The notes under the pieces were generated by a model that saw nothing but the letters and a program-made list of their open reading frames with translations, was not told the origin of the DNA and made no database searches. Made by a program: the position numbers and the translations under genes. A stretch of 64,000 bases of DNA from Amphirosellinia nigrospora (taxonomy: Eukaryota > Ascomycota > Sordariomycetes > Xylariales > Xylariaceae), in contig SCHM01000005.1 in assembly GCA_004123355.1 (NCBI GenBank), positions 1,240,001-1,304,000 on the forward strand. Reading direction: 5' to 3'. Positions 47,250-58,770 of this stretch are shown here, piece by piece. Position 1 is the stretch's first letter, and every line of letters starts with the position of its first letter.

Positions 47250-49403
47250 TCAATCATATAGATCTTCCTTCTCCGTCTGCATGCGCCAGACCTCGATCTT
47301 TTTTCCCTCAGTGACCCCAACCTTGAACTGTATCTCTGGTTGGTCGTCGCACAGATCCTCATCGACTTCCAGATATTGGCTCACAAGAGGCGTGCATATT
47401 AAGTCGGTGACGGCGTTGAGAATGCATCTTGCTCCGAGCTGAGGCGTGTAGCTCTCCTGCGCAATGACCGAACATAGCCTAGACTCGTCGGCGATCTCCA
47501 AGCGGATGTTGCCTACTAGGTATCGTTTCTTCATTTGGCGAGACGACGACAGGGCTTCTAAGAGTCTCTTCCAGGCTCATTAACCCTTTATGCGATATTA
47601 CCGCTTGCTCTCCGGGAGAGAATGGGAGAAATGGAATGATTTCCGACACCCGCCCTGTAATGGTGCACCGAAATTGGATATACTGCATGCATACACCCAC
47701 GTTAGTAACGACCTTTTAAGCCCCACCCCCATGGAATTTGCTGGACCGTTCGAAAAAAACGAGAATAGGGGATCACGCATGGGAGGCTCTTATACACACC
47801 ACGCTTTTTTTAGTTCACTAATCAGTTGGTCTAGAAGCCGTGTCTCCTTGTGTTCGTCCTGAGATTCAATGAGCTCTCTTTGATTCGCCTCGCTGAAATT
47901 GAGAATTTGCTTGTCAAATTTGTTCGTGGCCAGTACCCAAATCATTTTTGAACAGTCAATCTTTGTTGAATCTCGACGATCGAGATATTCTCCTAATGCA
48001 AGTTTGTAAGTAATATGATTGTTGGCATTATGAGACATATATTGCAAACCTTGATCAAATGGGATCAGAAGAGTATTATGAATATCCTTGCTTGTCTTTT
48101 CAAACTCGTCCATGAAAACGATACTGCGCCGTCCAGAATTCGTCACAAGGAAGTTGTTCAGCGGTGATCCCCATTCATACTCGTAGAACGGTGGTCTTGG
48201 GCCGAATAGCTCCACCTCACCTGTGAAAGTAGTGCAATCAATAGTGATCGTATCTAGTGAGAGGAGCTTTCCGAGGCTCCGTGCAATTTCTGTTTTGCCA
48301 TGGCCGCTAGGACCAGCGAACATAAATATCAATGGCTTATTACTCTGAATCGCTAGCTGTCTAATTGTTGGTTAGCTAGGCTAAAGAACGAGGTGTGAGC
48401 ACCCACGTTACGAGCCTACGTTGGAGCGCCTTCACAGCATGATGCTGCCCTACAATTGTATAGGGAAGTCCGAGGACACGCTTTGCTTGCCTCCGGGACA
48501 GCACTATTTCGGCTCGGCGAGACACGGCTGCCATCCTGCTCGCTTGTGACAGGCGATAACGTCGGGTTAAATTCAAAGCCAACACAAGTTCTCGTCATAG
48601 CTTTGGTACGCACCACTTTTGACTTTCATCTATCGTGTTGGTGGATTCTTCATCCACGGGCCCTGAAGCAGGAAGCTTCCTATAGAATGGCGTATAAAAT
48701 ACTCGAGGCATAACACCAACCGAAGCACCGAGGCTCAGCAACAATTCCACCATGGTAGTCTTTTGCTGACTAGTTCTAGACATTCTGCCATGAAGAATAG
48801 CAAATGCCAATAAGGGAAATCTCTCTTGGCCACAGGTTGCATTAGGGTCACCACCGTACTTGGCCCAAAGTCGAACCATGTGCGCGTTATCCGTCTCAAC
48901 CAGATAAAACATTGCTGGATACCCTTCCAAGTCTGCATTAATCCATGTTCGTAGTTTATTGTTGTCAAGTTGGTGGTAATAATCAAGATGCTTTTGGATT
49001 ACATCCACTGATTCTCCCCACTGGATGGCACAAATCACATTCGCAAGCTTTGGTCCGGTTGATAAGTAAGTTGGCACAAGCTTGCCGGTGCCTGAAATAC
49101 GAGGCAATGGCCCCGATCGACAATGTGTCGCATTATTCTCCTATAATTAACGTTAGACTTTTGCCATTCAAATTAGGCGACCAATCACGAATCGATGGCC
49201 ATACCAAGGGCCGAAAGGATTTCACAACTCTTTCAATGTCGTCTTCACTGTTACCATACTCCTAGAAATACCATATGTTTTAGTAATTTACCCAGAATGA
49301 AATACTGCAGTGGTGTTCATACTTTTAGGCGCGACGGAATTGCCGTTCTGGACTGCTCCGGGCAGCGTTCCTGTATTTCTTTCACTTTTTTAGATAATCT
49401 CAT
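47250..49403 (-). CDS. Ankyrin-type plus Clp/Hsp100-type AAA+ ATPase (Skd3/CLPB-like layout)
   Basis: Exons 49323-49403, 49205-49261, 48614-49140, 48407-48535 and 47800-48360 join in phase and lead into 47250-47700. The N-terminal half has ankyrin-like helices (GYPAMFYLVETDNAHMVRLW, YGGDPNATCG, FPLLAFAILHGRM, MVELLLSLGASVG). Then come TIVGQHHAVKALQRRLV and a single AAA+ module: Walker A GPSGHGKTE, Walker B SIVFMDEFEK, sensor 1 WVLATNKFD. The C-terminal small domain (SYTPQLGARCILNAV) is of the ClpB D2 type. One ankyrin block plus one Clp D2-like ATPase is the Skd3/CLPB layout. Two breaks near 47655 and 47550 fit missing bases. No mitochondrial presequence is evident. A disaggregase/unfoldase role is inferred. 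Confidence 0.82.
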
Positions 49404-51095
49404 AGTGGTTATCAAACATTCATGCGTGCTTAATGCCAGGCCGTATGATGGAGCTTAGTTGCTCTGCGACGAGTAGCAACGAATGTAGTGACTGAGGAAT
49501 TTCTTGATGCTGTGATAAAACTGAATGTTTGGCGGTGCGGTGTAGTTTGTAAATAAGCTTATATGACAGAGATGATCCGACACAATTTTAACCATTGACA
49601 GTCATTTGTAAGGTTGCTTCCTATCCCCAGGTTGCGAGACTAGCAAAGAAGATCCTAGACGTTAAAAAGCATTTAGAACCAAGGATGCAGATTAGGCTAC
49701 TATCATGCAACTTATTCGCGACGGTAATCCTTTTATGCCACATCATAGTCATAATGCAAGCGGATACTAGATTCTTCGATTGCATGAACATGAAAGGCAG
49801 CTTAGGTTAGACAACAGGCCACACTTACAGTGTTAAGCTAACTATTTGTCCTAAGTGTCAAGCAAGGGCATTATCGCCCGCCTTAGTATATTTGAAGATA
49901 GGACACATATTATGCTGGCTGATTCATTTAGGAGAAAATAGTCAGGAAAGACTTGCGTAACATTTCACGGTACGACCGCGTCCTTTTCTAATGTTTAGGC
50001 AAGTCCGATTGCAGGATAGGCAGAAACGCGGGCCTGAATCGAGACTACGCGGTGAATTTCTAACTTTCCTTGTATCTAAATGCGCTTGATTTTCAAGCTT
50101 GTGCAAGGGAAGGCTTACTATATTTCCCCAGTCTATAATTTGATCTAGTTGACAACTTGGCTTCGAGTTTTTAGTTCTATGTTCAAACTTTCACAAATCA
50201 ATATTATAACTACACCACAATAAAGACAGCTCTTGTAACATAGGTAGCATGATTTCTGAATCTCATATACTGTGTATCTAAGGTCCTTGAGCCGATTCTC
50301 TTTCTAATACGTATCTGTAACTGGATTAAATGTGAACTACGTTCATCCTAGAGAGTGTCAATCATTTTATAGATTGTTCAGTTTTTGTTCTTGCCAGAAC
50401 GTTGGAGAGTGTTCTACCTAAACCAGCATAAATTAAATTTGTGCTACATCTTGTTGGCACAGGCCCACTGGGTCAGCGCCGTTGCAAGAAGCCTTCGTGC
50501 AAGCCAGGTTAGGATTAAACCTCGCCTTTATTTAGTCACTTTGAATCTGTTCCTCTATCTAGCCTTTATGCTCATTGACCTTTCCTTTCTCTCCCTTTCA
50601 ACCCCTCGTTCTTTTTTTATAGTGTGTGTGCGTGGGAGATGTACCTTCCATTTGACAGACCTTTTTTCTAATTCTGTCACCGCCGTAACGCGCCAGCGGT
50701 CAGACTGAAGCTAGTTACCCATATTCCCGCAGAGGCTTTCTCCTGCTTTACTGTCACAGCGAAGGCAACGAAGACTTGATGGTGACATTGATATTACTAT
50801 CCTATGCACTACGGGTTGAGTACAAGACGAGAGACGAAGAGCTAAGTCCCAGCAGACAAGCCTCGAGAGCAAAGCTCAAATAAATAAGCACTATCGACCC
50901 TGGGTGATACTTTCCCAACCAAACTACCGAGCCTTTTACCGTAATGTTTGTATAAGAATGTTCTAAGATGTATAAAATGTCGAATAGCTTTTTATATCGG
51001 GAAGCAAAATGTTAATATCGACCAGCAGTTATCGAACTCCTTATTAGCTTTCGATCTGCTTAAAAAATATACTTGTCTTCATAAGATTCGAAGTA
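49404..51095. other. AT-rich intergenic stretch, no gene recognised
   Basis: 1.7 kb of AT-rich sequence. ORFs of 70-107 codons (49595-49810, 50385-50708) have no recognisable domain. Confidence 0.5.
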
Positions 51096-52276
51096 TCAAG
51101 CAGATTTTCTTATTAACAGAACCAGATCCCCAAAGCACTCATGATAGGGAAATTCAGTCTCAGAATATTCGTTCCCAATCATGGCCTTTACTCTCGGACT
51201 GTAGAGTAGCAACAATGTTAGATGCCGAATGGTGCACGGGTTTGATGAATAGCTGAATATATAGAGGAAAACATATCAAAGGTTTAAATTTTGAAATATG
51301 GCTTTGGCTTACGTCGTATTTGAGGAGACTTGCTCTCTGTTCCATATGATTAAAGCTGGGCGGCCTATGTCGGCCACAATGTCCCTCACTGGAATGTCGG
51401 CATTGATGCATACAAGGACGCTAGATTCGTTAATCTCTAGCCATGCTTGCGGATCATCTAGGACAAAAAATTGGGCCGAGCATAAAATATCTCTATCTCG
51501 CTGTGTATAGGCGGGGTCCTGAATATATGGCTTAGAAGATAATACTGAAAGAGAACCACGACGAACTAGAGTTGAATACAAGGCTGAAACAAGCGAGTGT
51601 TGAAAAACCCTCCGCTGCATAACCTGCGAATTGACGACAAGGGGCCTAATGCGACGGCGATAATCTTAGTTAAAGTAAAGGGGATTTCGATTTTAGCCAG
51701 CATTTCATGAATCTGCGTATAATGCTCGCTCGTCTTCCATTGTTCTCGATGGTTTGGTACGTGCTAAGATCCTCCTCGGCAGCGCAGGTGGTTTCATGTA
51801 TAAGGGATTCTTATCTATATTATATAGAACCCTGACGATGGAACAAATCCTCATCGGGAGGTACGCCGACTGGAGATCGAACAACTCTATGTCGGGATGT
51901 TTAAAGCAGGTGAGATCCTGAATAGAGTAGTAACGGATTACCCTATCATGCATTTTAGCAGAGAAAGGCAGTATCGGTATCGGGTGGTAGTATCCTACCA
52001 CGATGGACCCCGGACATGCTCATTTTCCCTTGAAGGCCTGCGGCCTGGAGGTCTGATGAATACTTCATAATCAACTCCATTGACCCCTTTCATAATAATA
52101 TTTCTACCGTCGTTTCGCTCGCCTTTCTGAAAATGCCGAAGCTCTTCGCCAACCTTGTGCATATTATCTTTTGTAAAGATCGGCGTACCAGCATCGTAGA
52201 TAGTTTCAATCTCACGAAAAATGGAGTTTATTTGCAAAAGCTTTTTTTCATCTGCTGGTTTGTTTCTGGGCCCCAT
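51096..52276 (-). CDS. SRR1-like domain protein (frame broken)
   Basis: The start MGPRNKPADEKKLLQINSIF is at 52276. A linker with KGVNGVDYEVFIRPPGRRPS is followed in another frame by VGYYHPIPILPFSA. The SRR1-like core then shows IIAVALGPL, QDPAYTQRDRDILCSAQFF, VLDDPQAWLEINESSVLVCI and DIVADIGRPALIIWNREQ. After a GT-AG intron (about 51203-51307) the last exon gives TPRVKAMIGNEYSETEFPYH and CFGDLVLLIRKSA, ending with TGA at 51096. Frame moves near 52020, 51705 and 51650 fit missing bases. The SRR1-like fold is a Rossmann-type domain first named in a plant circadian/light-response protein; fungal copies have no established biochemical role. Confidence 0.72.
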
Positions 52277-52676
52277 TCTGTATATGTTGACTAGTAAGTG
52301 GCAGGTGTAGATAGGTAAAATGATTGAAAACGTACACATTTGTAGGGTTAAGAACCGAGTGGTGGGGAGATATCAAAAGTGCGGGTTGAAGGTGTGCATG
52401 CCACGGGACGAGGCCAAATGGTTTTACTAATAAGCAGACTAGCAACTGCTACATAGCTAACTGATGGGTGCCTGTTTTCTAGCTATAATGCTGAAAGGCC
52501 TAAATATAATTCATATCTGTGAAGAGAACTTATAGTGAAAATAAATTTGTCCTCACACGATATACCGTCGCCCGCATTCGAAGCGTTCCGCCCCATAAAT
52601 GAAGTAGGACGGAGCATTTGGCGTAGCCACGGTATTAATCTAAAAAAAGACGAAGATAACTTGGATGTTTAAGTGA

Positions 52677-52678
<2 letters not shown>

Positions 52679-52736
<58 letters not shown>
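52679..52736. repeat. Poly-C homopolymer, 58 nt
   Basis: 58 uninterrupted C residues flanked by AAGTGAAA and AATGTAG. This is extreme for a genome stretch that otherwise appears to lose homopolymer bases. It may be a real tract of uncertain length or a sequencing/assembly artefact. Confidence 0.95.
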
Positions 52737-52740
<4 letters not shown>

Positions 52741-53051
52741 TAGAAGGGTTCAAAAGATAACTAATTGCCAAAATGATCTTCAAGCTATGACAATCTTAAA
52801 AAAGCTAGAGTAAAGCTTGCATTTTGAATCATCATAAAAGACTAATCGGACCTCGAGTGAATCTTGAATAAAAGAAAATGAAAAGAAGAGAAAAAGAAAA
52901 GATATATACGTACAACACCAGGGATTCGCTGGTCGTCACCGACCCAACTACTAATCTGGCGGTATGTAGCTTAGCTATGGGGGAGCGGACGGGACCCCGC
53001 GTTTTCTACATCCTATGGTCGTACGTGGCAGGATACTGTTTAGCTGTTACT

Positions 53052-53427
53052 ATACGGAGGTCTGGGCCAAAATCACCCATTATGCTTGACAATGGTGCAA
53101 AGTGCAAATAGAAAAGATTATATACGGTATAACGGCTTGATGAGCAGTGTTTCGGGCCGGCAATAGTCTTAAGAATATGGACCACTAATTACGCTATAAC
53201 GTTAGCGCAGATGGGGCACAGCAAGCGCTAGCTATAGCGGAGTTTAGGGCTTAGCCTACCTGGTTGGGTAGATGCCTAGTCAGCTTCCAAGGTTGTTGTT
53301 AACGCTGTCGGGCTGCCGGCGGCCCGATGGACTGCTTGCCAAGCCGTCACACCGTATACAATCTTTTCTATTTGCACTTTGCACCATTGTCAAGGATAAT
53401 GGGTGATTTTGGCCCAGACCTCCGTAT
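53052..53427. mobile_element. MITE-like foldback element with 88-bp terminal inverted repeats
   Basis: The left arm (53052-53139) and right arm (53340-53427) are reverse complements with 84 of 88 positions identical. Inward from the ends they read ATACGGAGGTCTGGGCCAAA. Both ends have TA directly outside CGGAGG, compatible with a TA target-site duplication as in Tc1/mariner-type elements. The 200-bp interior has no ORF, so it would be non-autonomous. Three of the four differences between arms are A/G. The interior holds a small GC-rich palindrome, TCGGGC...GCCCGA, near 53310-53328. The superfamily assignment is inference. Confidence 0.75.
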
Positions 53428-53796
53428 TCTTGACTTTTTTGCAGCTAGTTGACAAGCCCAGCCAAAGTGACACCCTGGCCGACCAGGTGATATTATGCAT
53501 AACACAGTTAGCTAATCTCGTGCTCCACAGCATCCTACGATTATTCTAACAACACGGAAACGAATTCGAAGAATATGATTCTTGAGTGCCTATAGTCTTA
53601 TATTGTTTGGATATCATTCGGACTTGTGATAGCTGCGGGTAGTCTTAGATGTTTAAAATTTATGAGAAAGCCTTAAATACCTCGCTGCCTTTTATACCTT
53701 ATTATCAGCCAGGGGCATCGCAGCTTCAAAGAGATATATATTCTTAAACTATAGACGAGATTATAATGGAACATCTCAGACAAACTCTAGTGCGTG

Positions 53797-54531
53797 CTAT
53801 TTCGCCCGCCAGTTTGTTGACGACATTGCTTGCGTGTGTCTAACCGATGGCATTTTTGTCATCTTTGAGGTCCAAGAATACAATCTAGGGTTTCGGGGTA
53901 GCTCCCCATTTTGTAATTGTAATTCTTCCACGGGCTTCAACTCAGTCGGCATCTCCCCTCCTCTAGCCTTGACTGTTGAAACATACACGTGTCCGTGTAC
54001 ATTAATCCAGTCCGCTTTACTACCAAGATAGATCGTGATATGCCGGTCCTTTCCTCCCTCCATATCTCCCGTTTTAAGGTTCGTTATTTGGTCCCGCTGA
54101 GTACCCCAGTCATGCACATGTGATCTGGAACAGGATCTTTGTTAACAATTTTCTATGTCATCATAATCAGAACTCCATGAACAAACCTAATCCATATATG
54201 TGTGAATTTCTGTTGCTTGCATATCCCGCGAGCAAAATCGTTGAATTGTTCCAATTCTGCTGCTCGAAACCGAGGTCGGCATCTATATAGAATCTATACA
54301 AGTCAGCTAACTAGTTATACAAAAGATATACTCGAATAAATAACTAACACAAGGGTCTTCTGATGTGCCTGAACCGAAGGTTGCTAAACTCCAGATCGGG
54401 TCACCACTTTCAATATCCAACGGCAATCCGGCTCCTGTTGGTATAGGATCTCCAAGGTTCCAGTGAACATTCGCCGAATCATTTCCTCCAGAACGTCCAG
54501 AAGCCCATTGAGATGACCGATATCTTGACAT
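53797..54531 (-). CDS. Hypothetical protein, three exons, no family recognised
   Basis: The ATG at 54531 starts MSRYRSSQWASGRSGGND. Exon 1 ends at a GTGTTAG donor after GTSEDP (about 54351) and joins in phase at about 54287 to YADLGFEQQNWNNSTILLAG. After a second intron (about 54128-54190) the reading continues one frame off as VHDWGTQRDQITNL, DRHITIYLGSKADWINVHGH and VYVSTVKARGGEMPTELKPV, to a stop at 53797. The one-base shift is of the kind seen elsewhere here. About 190 residues; hydrophilic, without signal peptide or membrane span. The beta-rich HITIYLG...HGHVYV part looks like a folded domain. Function unknown. Confidence 0.5.
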
Positions 54532-55067
54532 AGCTTTACATTAGGCGCCCCTTTAGTAGAACATTGTACCCAGCGTTCCTAGCCCTGGGTATAATACTAT
54601 CTGAGTGCCTATTATTATTGCCAATTTCGCCGACCCATACTACAAAGACACATACTTCCTTTATAGTTCTAATTATTTTTTTTTCTTTTCATTCAAGTAC
54701 CAACATGTCATATAGCCGAATCCGTATTTTAAGTTGAAAGGTTTATATATCTGTCTTTGTAGTAGAATTAAAATACTGTGGGAGGGGTGTCGTACAAGTG
54801 TGGACGTATTGTTACTTGATAGACATGTGCCGAATAGCGAACGGTAACATAATTCGACATCAATCAAGGTTCAACACAAAGTGTGATTGAGCATGATATT
54901 TAGCTGCTAGTAGATGCATTCCTTCATTAATTCATGTATATCGTAAATCTTTACCCCGCGTACTTAGAGTAATACATCTAATTAGGGGTTTCCAGCAAGC
55001 AATTTGTGATCTTTATTAAATGACTTATTTCCCGTTTTATAAAGTCATAATATTATTGATATAATAT
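54532..55067. other. AT-rich intergenic stretch
   Basis: No gene seen; long AT-rich runs from 54660 to 55075. Confidence 0.6.
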
Positions 55068-56795
55068 TTATATTATAATAATCTTGGTCACTTCTATCCT
55101 CTCACATTCAGACTGTGACCAATACAAATGATATAGAACTGTCGGAATGAGAACTATGAGAGCGAATGTCATCATAGAACTGCGTAAACGTGTGAAGACC
55201 ATTGACACCAATCTTTTTGCTCCTTCTCGCAGGCCGGCTAGGCGGATGAACCGCCTAAAATCGACTGGTAAGGACTCCTTAACAGATGTAGCATGCTCGT
55301 GATCACCTATCACGGATGGTGTTCCTATACTATTTGGGTATTCTTTGAACCAAGGATACTTCAAAGCCATACCCGCGCTTATTCTTTCATCCGGTCGGTG
55401 AACATCTTACTCAGAAGACCAGCTAACGAAGCCACCTCATCTTCTGGAAGGTGGTAATGCACAGATTTCCATTTTCTTTCGTTGCCGGCCGCCTTTTCTT
55501 CCTCGGAAACCCGTACTTGCTCCCACAATTCTATCCCCATCTCAAGCTCCAATTCGCGAACGCATGATTCACTTGTCATGTCCCCTGTCAGGCTTTTCAA
55601 ATTCTCGTCATCCTCTCCTGGTACTTCGCTTGGTGGTACTGATTTTTCCGTTCCCGTTTCTTCCCCAGACATTCTCAGTTCGTCTCTCTGTAGCTTCTCT
55701 GCAGCAGCGCGACGGTAGGGAGAAGGTATTGGCCCAGCAAACCGCTCCATTCGACTCAAGGGGCCCAGACGCTGGGGTCTAGTGGCATGCCAGTTCGGGT
55801 CACCATGATAGTGTAAGCTAGAGACCAAACGTCGCTTCCTATTCCAGCCGGCACGCCCCCGTAGATGACCTCGGGAGCTGCGTATACCTTCGGAATGCCG
55901 AGCGACTTTGGGGGCTGGGATTCTTCGAAGGCTTCTCCAAAGTCCACGATCGCAACATCATCCGATATGTATTCCCTTAACTCCGACCACCAAAGAGGGT
56001 CGACAGCCCATTCGGGAGCATGTGGGCTACGTTTTCCCTCGAGTGTGAGTACCTCGCTTTTGTCTGGGTAATGCAGCAGCTCGAAGAGTTGTTCGGGTTC
56101 GAGATCATCGAGGCCATTACCCTTGAGCTGCATGAGGATATTCTCTGGCCGGAAGTCACCATGGCAGATCCCATGACTATGGAGGAAATCCAAGCCCTTG
56201 GTGAGCTGATAACACACCTTGTTGATACGGGCTGCATCCGTACCAAGAGACATATGTCTCCAATCGGATAATCTTGGACCCAAGACAGGTAAACAGTGCA
56301 CAAATGTCTTCCGTTGGGGCCCTCGATCCAGAATGTTTCCAGCGGCATTGCAATATGATTATCCTTCAGTAATTGGGACGCGTCGCCGCTGTTTTCTAGC
56401 AGCTTCGCAACTCTTAGCTCCGGGGAATTGTCGTGGGATCGCTCAGCCACATTGATTTTAATAGCCTTCCATTTCTTGACGGCTTTTTCGTAGCACAGCC
56501 ATACAGTTGCTATTCCACCACTCCCCAGCTTATGACAAACCTCGAACCTATTATCAAGAAGCATATCGAACATATCGACCGGGTGTAGGCCTCCCGGTCG
56601 ATATTCTTCCAGGTCTTCAATGTTTTCGAGATCATAAGGTTGCATGTAGACTTGTTTGGGGGTGTTAAAGGGTTCTGAGGTTTCGACATCCTTTGTTGTC
56701 CCGGTGCCGCTTCGTTGACCGGGCGGTGTAGTGGGATTGTTAGCAGTCATTATAATGGCTCTAAACCCTGTTCTCGCAATGGCCTCTAAATCCAA
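55068..56795 (-). CDS. SRPK-like protein kinase with C-terminal transmembrane anchor
   Basis: The start is MDLEAIARTG (56795) or the internal MTANNP (about 56750). The kinase N-lobe has LGSGGIATVWLCYEKAVKKW with the VAIK-type Lys in WKAIKI. The catalytic loop is HGDFRPENILM, then VAIVDFGEAF (DFG) and YAAPEVIYGG (APE), then SDVWSLAYTI. The C-lobe tail ends ISAGMALKYPWFKEYPN, the usual end of fungal SRPK-like domains. About 80 residues later comes a hydrophobic helix (MMTFALIVLIPTVLYHLYW) with a short tail, suggesting a tail-anchored kinase. Frame moves at about 56285, 55790 and 55378 each fit one missing base. All catalytic residues are present. The substrate is unknown. Confidence 0.82.
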
Positions 56796-57462
56796 GCGTG
56801 ACGGTGATTAAATTTTTGATTTAGATTGACGAAGTGAGAACGTAGGAGCAATGAATGATTATATTATCTGTTGTGTCGAAAGAGGGCGTTAGGTTGCACT
56901 AAACCGAGTTCTTTGTTGTATTGAGCATCGAGTGGGGGCGAACATGAGGTTGACAGGGTTTTTATTAACAAAGAAATTATTTGGGTAGCTCTGGATTCTG
57001 TATTGAATCACTCGCTTTTATAAAACTATCCTTTTGTAGTGTTCCTTGATCGTGTTTCTGTTTGTCTAACACAAATATGCTAGGTCTAAGACATAGTCAT
57101 AGACTGATATGTATAAGAGATGGGATTATTATTATAGTTCAAAAACTAAGCAGTTGCCAAATAGATGTGGTTTTTACTACTAACACTGCAGCTTTGGCTT
57201 TTAGACAAAGAACATCCTTGCTTATCTACTTCACTAATCAAGACTAACAAAGGGGTTTTATTTTATTCTTTATCTTGCGATTCGCAAAGTTTCCAGCAGA
57301 CAATATCAGATAATTCCTTAAACTAAAGCATGATAGTGCAAAATCCTGCTGGTTAATAATATTCCCATCACCCATTAACACGGCTTCAAAATCCACCAGA
57401 ACACCAATTTTAACGACTGCTCCTTACTTAGCCAACGTTAGACTTATCAATCAAACGCCACT
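56796..57462. promoter_or_regulatory. Divergent promoter region, kinase / hypothetical gene
   Basis: 667 bp between divergent starts without a supported gene. Confidence 0.5.
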
Positions 57463-58086
57463 ATGCCATCAAGCAAAAGGTCTAACCGTAGTTCAAATCG
57501 CTCAAAAAAGCCTCTTTCCAAAAATACGGACGCGGTAGTCAAAGCGGAGGCGGTCGGGGTCGGCGCTTCGTTTTCCTCAACGGCCGGCGTACACAAACAC
57601 GAAGGAAAGACACGCGGGGCCACTGCGCGACAACGTAAAAAGCTGCAGAGCGCCCTCATCAAGAAGGTTGATTCTCGAAACTCCGAAGAAGCTTTGGCCG
57701 AACAGTCCGTGTTACTCGGTGCGCCCTCTCCATCGCCGACGGAGACAAAACCACCCAAATCGAGGGGTAAGGCCCGTCGCGGTGCAAAGGCGGAAAAGAA
57801 ATATATGGATGACATCCTCAACGACGAAGGATGCGTCGGGGACAAGTTCCAACGAAGCAAACGATGGATACCCGACTTTGAGCATCGGACGCGGCCCATC
57901 CGCCAACCAGCTACCATACCCTACGGCCTATGGATGTCATATAAGTTCCTGGACGACTACATCTATCGACATTCGCTTTCAGTCGAGGAAATACAGGCCC
58001 TGCCTCTAATAGATGACGTGCATGAGTACCAGAACAGCGATGGGAAGACACCCAAGCCAATCCCCTCCGGGATACCAATTCGATGA
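57463..58086 (+). CDS. Hypothetical basic protein, 207 aa
   Basis: A single intact exon. Residues 1-30 are Ser/Arg/Lys-rich (MPSSKRSNRSSNRSKKPLSK), as in nuclear localisation signals. The middle contains ARQRKKLQSALIKKVDSR, and a second basic block (KSRGKARRGAKAEKKYMDD) precedes a C-terminal domain with RWIPDFEHRTRPIRQPATI and YGLWMSYKFLDDYIY. No signal peptide or membrane span. I do not recognise the family. A nuclear or nucleolar location is inference from charge. It is divergent from the SRPK-like kinase. Confidence 0.6.
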   Translation: MPSSKRSNRSSNRSKKPLSKNTDAVVKAEAVGVGASFSSTAGVHKHEGKTRGATARQRKKLQSALIKKVDSRNSEEALAEQSVLLGAPSPSPTETKPPKSRGKARRGAKAEKKYMDDILNDEGCVGDKFQRSKRWIPDFEHRTRPIRQPATIPYGLWMSYKFLDDYIYRHSLSVEEIQALPLIDDVHEYQNSDGKTPKPIPSGIPIR

Positions 58087-58770
58087 AAACCTGGAGTTAG
58101 TTCCAATAACGGATCAATCCACCTGAAGCGCGCTCTCATGAAGCCATATTTAGTTCTCTTGTCACGCTGTTGCAACGACTATTCTCTAGACTCAAGTCTG
58201 TAGTCAAAAGCTACGAACTCCATCACTTAAAAAGAGTTTTTAGATATGTATAAAATTAGGTTAGATTAAAAATAGCGCTGTTTTTTTGGTGATTGTTTGA
58301 AATCTTCTCCCATCAACCACCTACTTTTTAACTGTGTCATTTCAATGAATTCCATAACGCACGGCTATTATTTATGACACCCGTATGATTGCTAGTGAAT
58401 ATATTTCTATTATTGCCGGTTACAATGTCATTACTGATGATAAAGTATACAGAAATTTCCTGGCACAGAATCTTGCATCTTTTTGATAGCATTATTAATC
58501 CTTTTAGTTGATGCACGAGATAAAGTTAATACAATCTGGATTGCCAGAGCTTCATATAGGGTATCACCATCCTCAAGATGAAATGATGTTGGCTTCTATC
58601 CCAAGAGGGCTACTCATCAAATATTCCTGACCTGTACAACCCATAGGGAAACCGATAATTACAATTACCAATTACCTACAATAGACCAAGTGGTAGAATC
58701 ATGATGAAAATTGGGTGGTTTCCCTTTGTTTTTCCTTTTTTGTTCCTTTTTCCATTTTTAGGGCCTGCTA
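58087..58770. other. 3' region between convergent genes
   Basis: 684 bp between the hypothetical gene and CHORD-CS; no coding signal recognised. Confidence 0.55.

Larger units (their letters stand above)
52277..53796. other. Intergenic region with a poly-C tract and a foldback element
   Basis: No supported gene. It contains the C58 run and the inverted-repeat element listed separately; the rest is unassigned. Confidence 0.6.

Noticed and set aside
48595-48597. In-frame TGA between the ankyrin and AAA+ parts, suggesting two genes or a nonsense mutation.
   Set aside because: A 78-nt GT-AG intron (48536-48613) removes it and keeps phase on both sides, so one gene is the better model.
50385-50708. 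107-codon ORF with hydrophobic stretches.
   Set aside because: It sits alone in an AT-rich gene-poor region with no start context, signal peptide or neighbouring exons.
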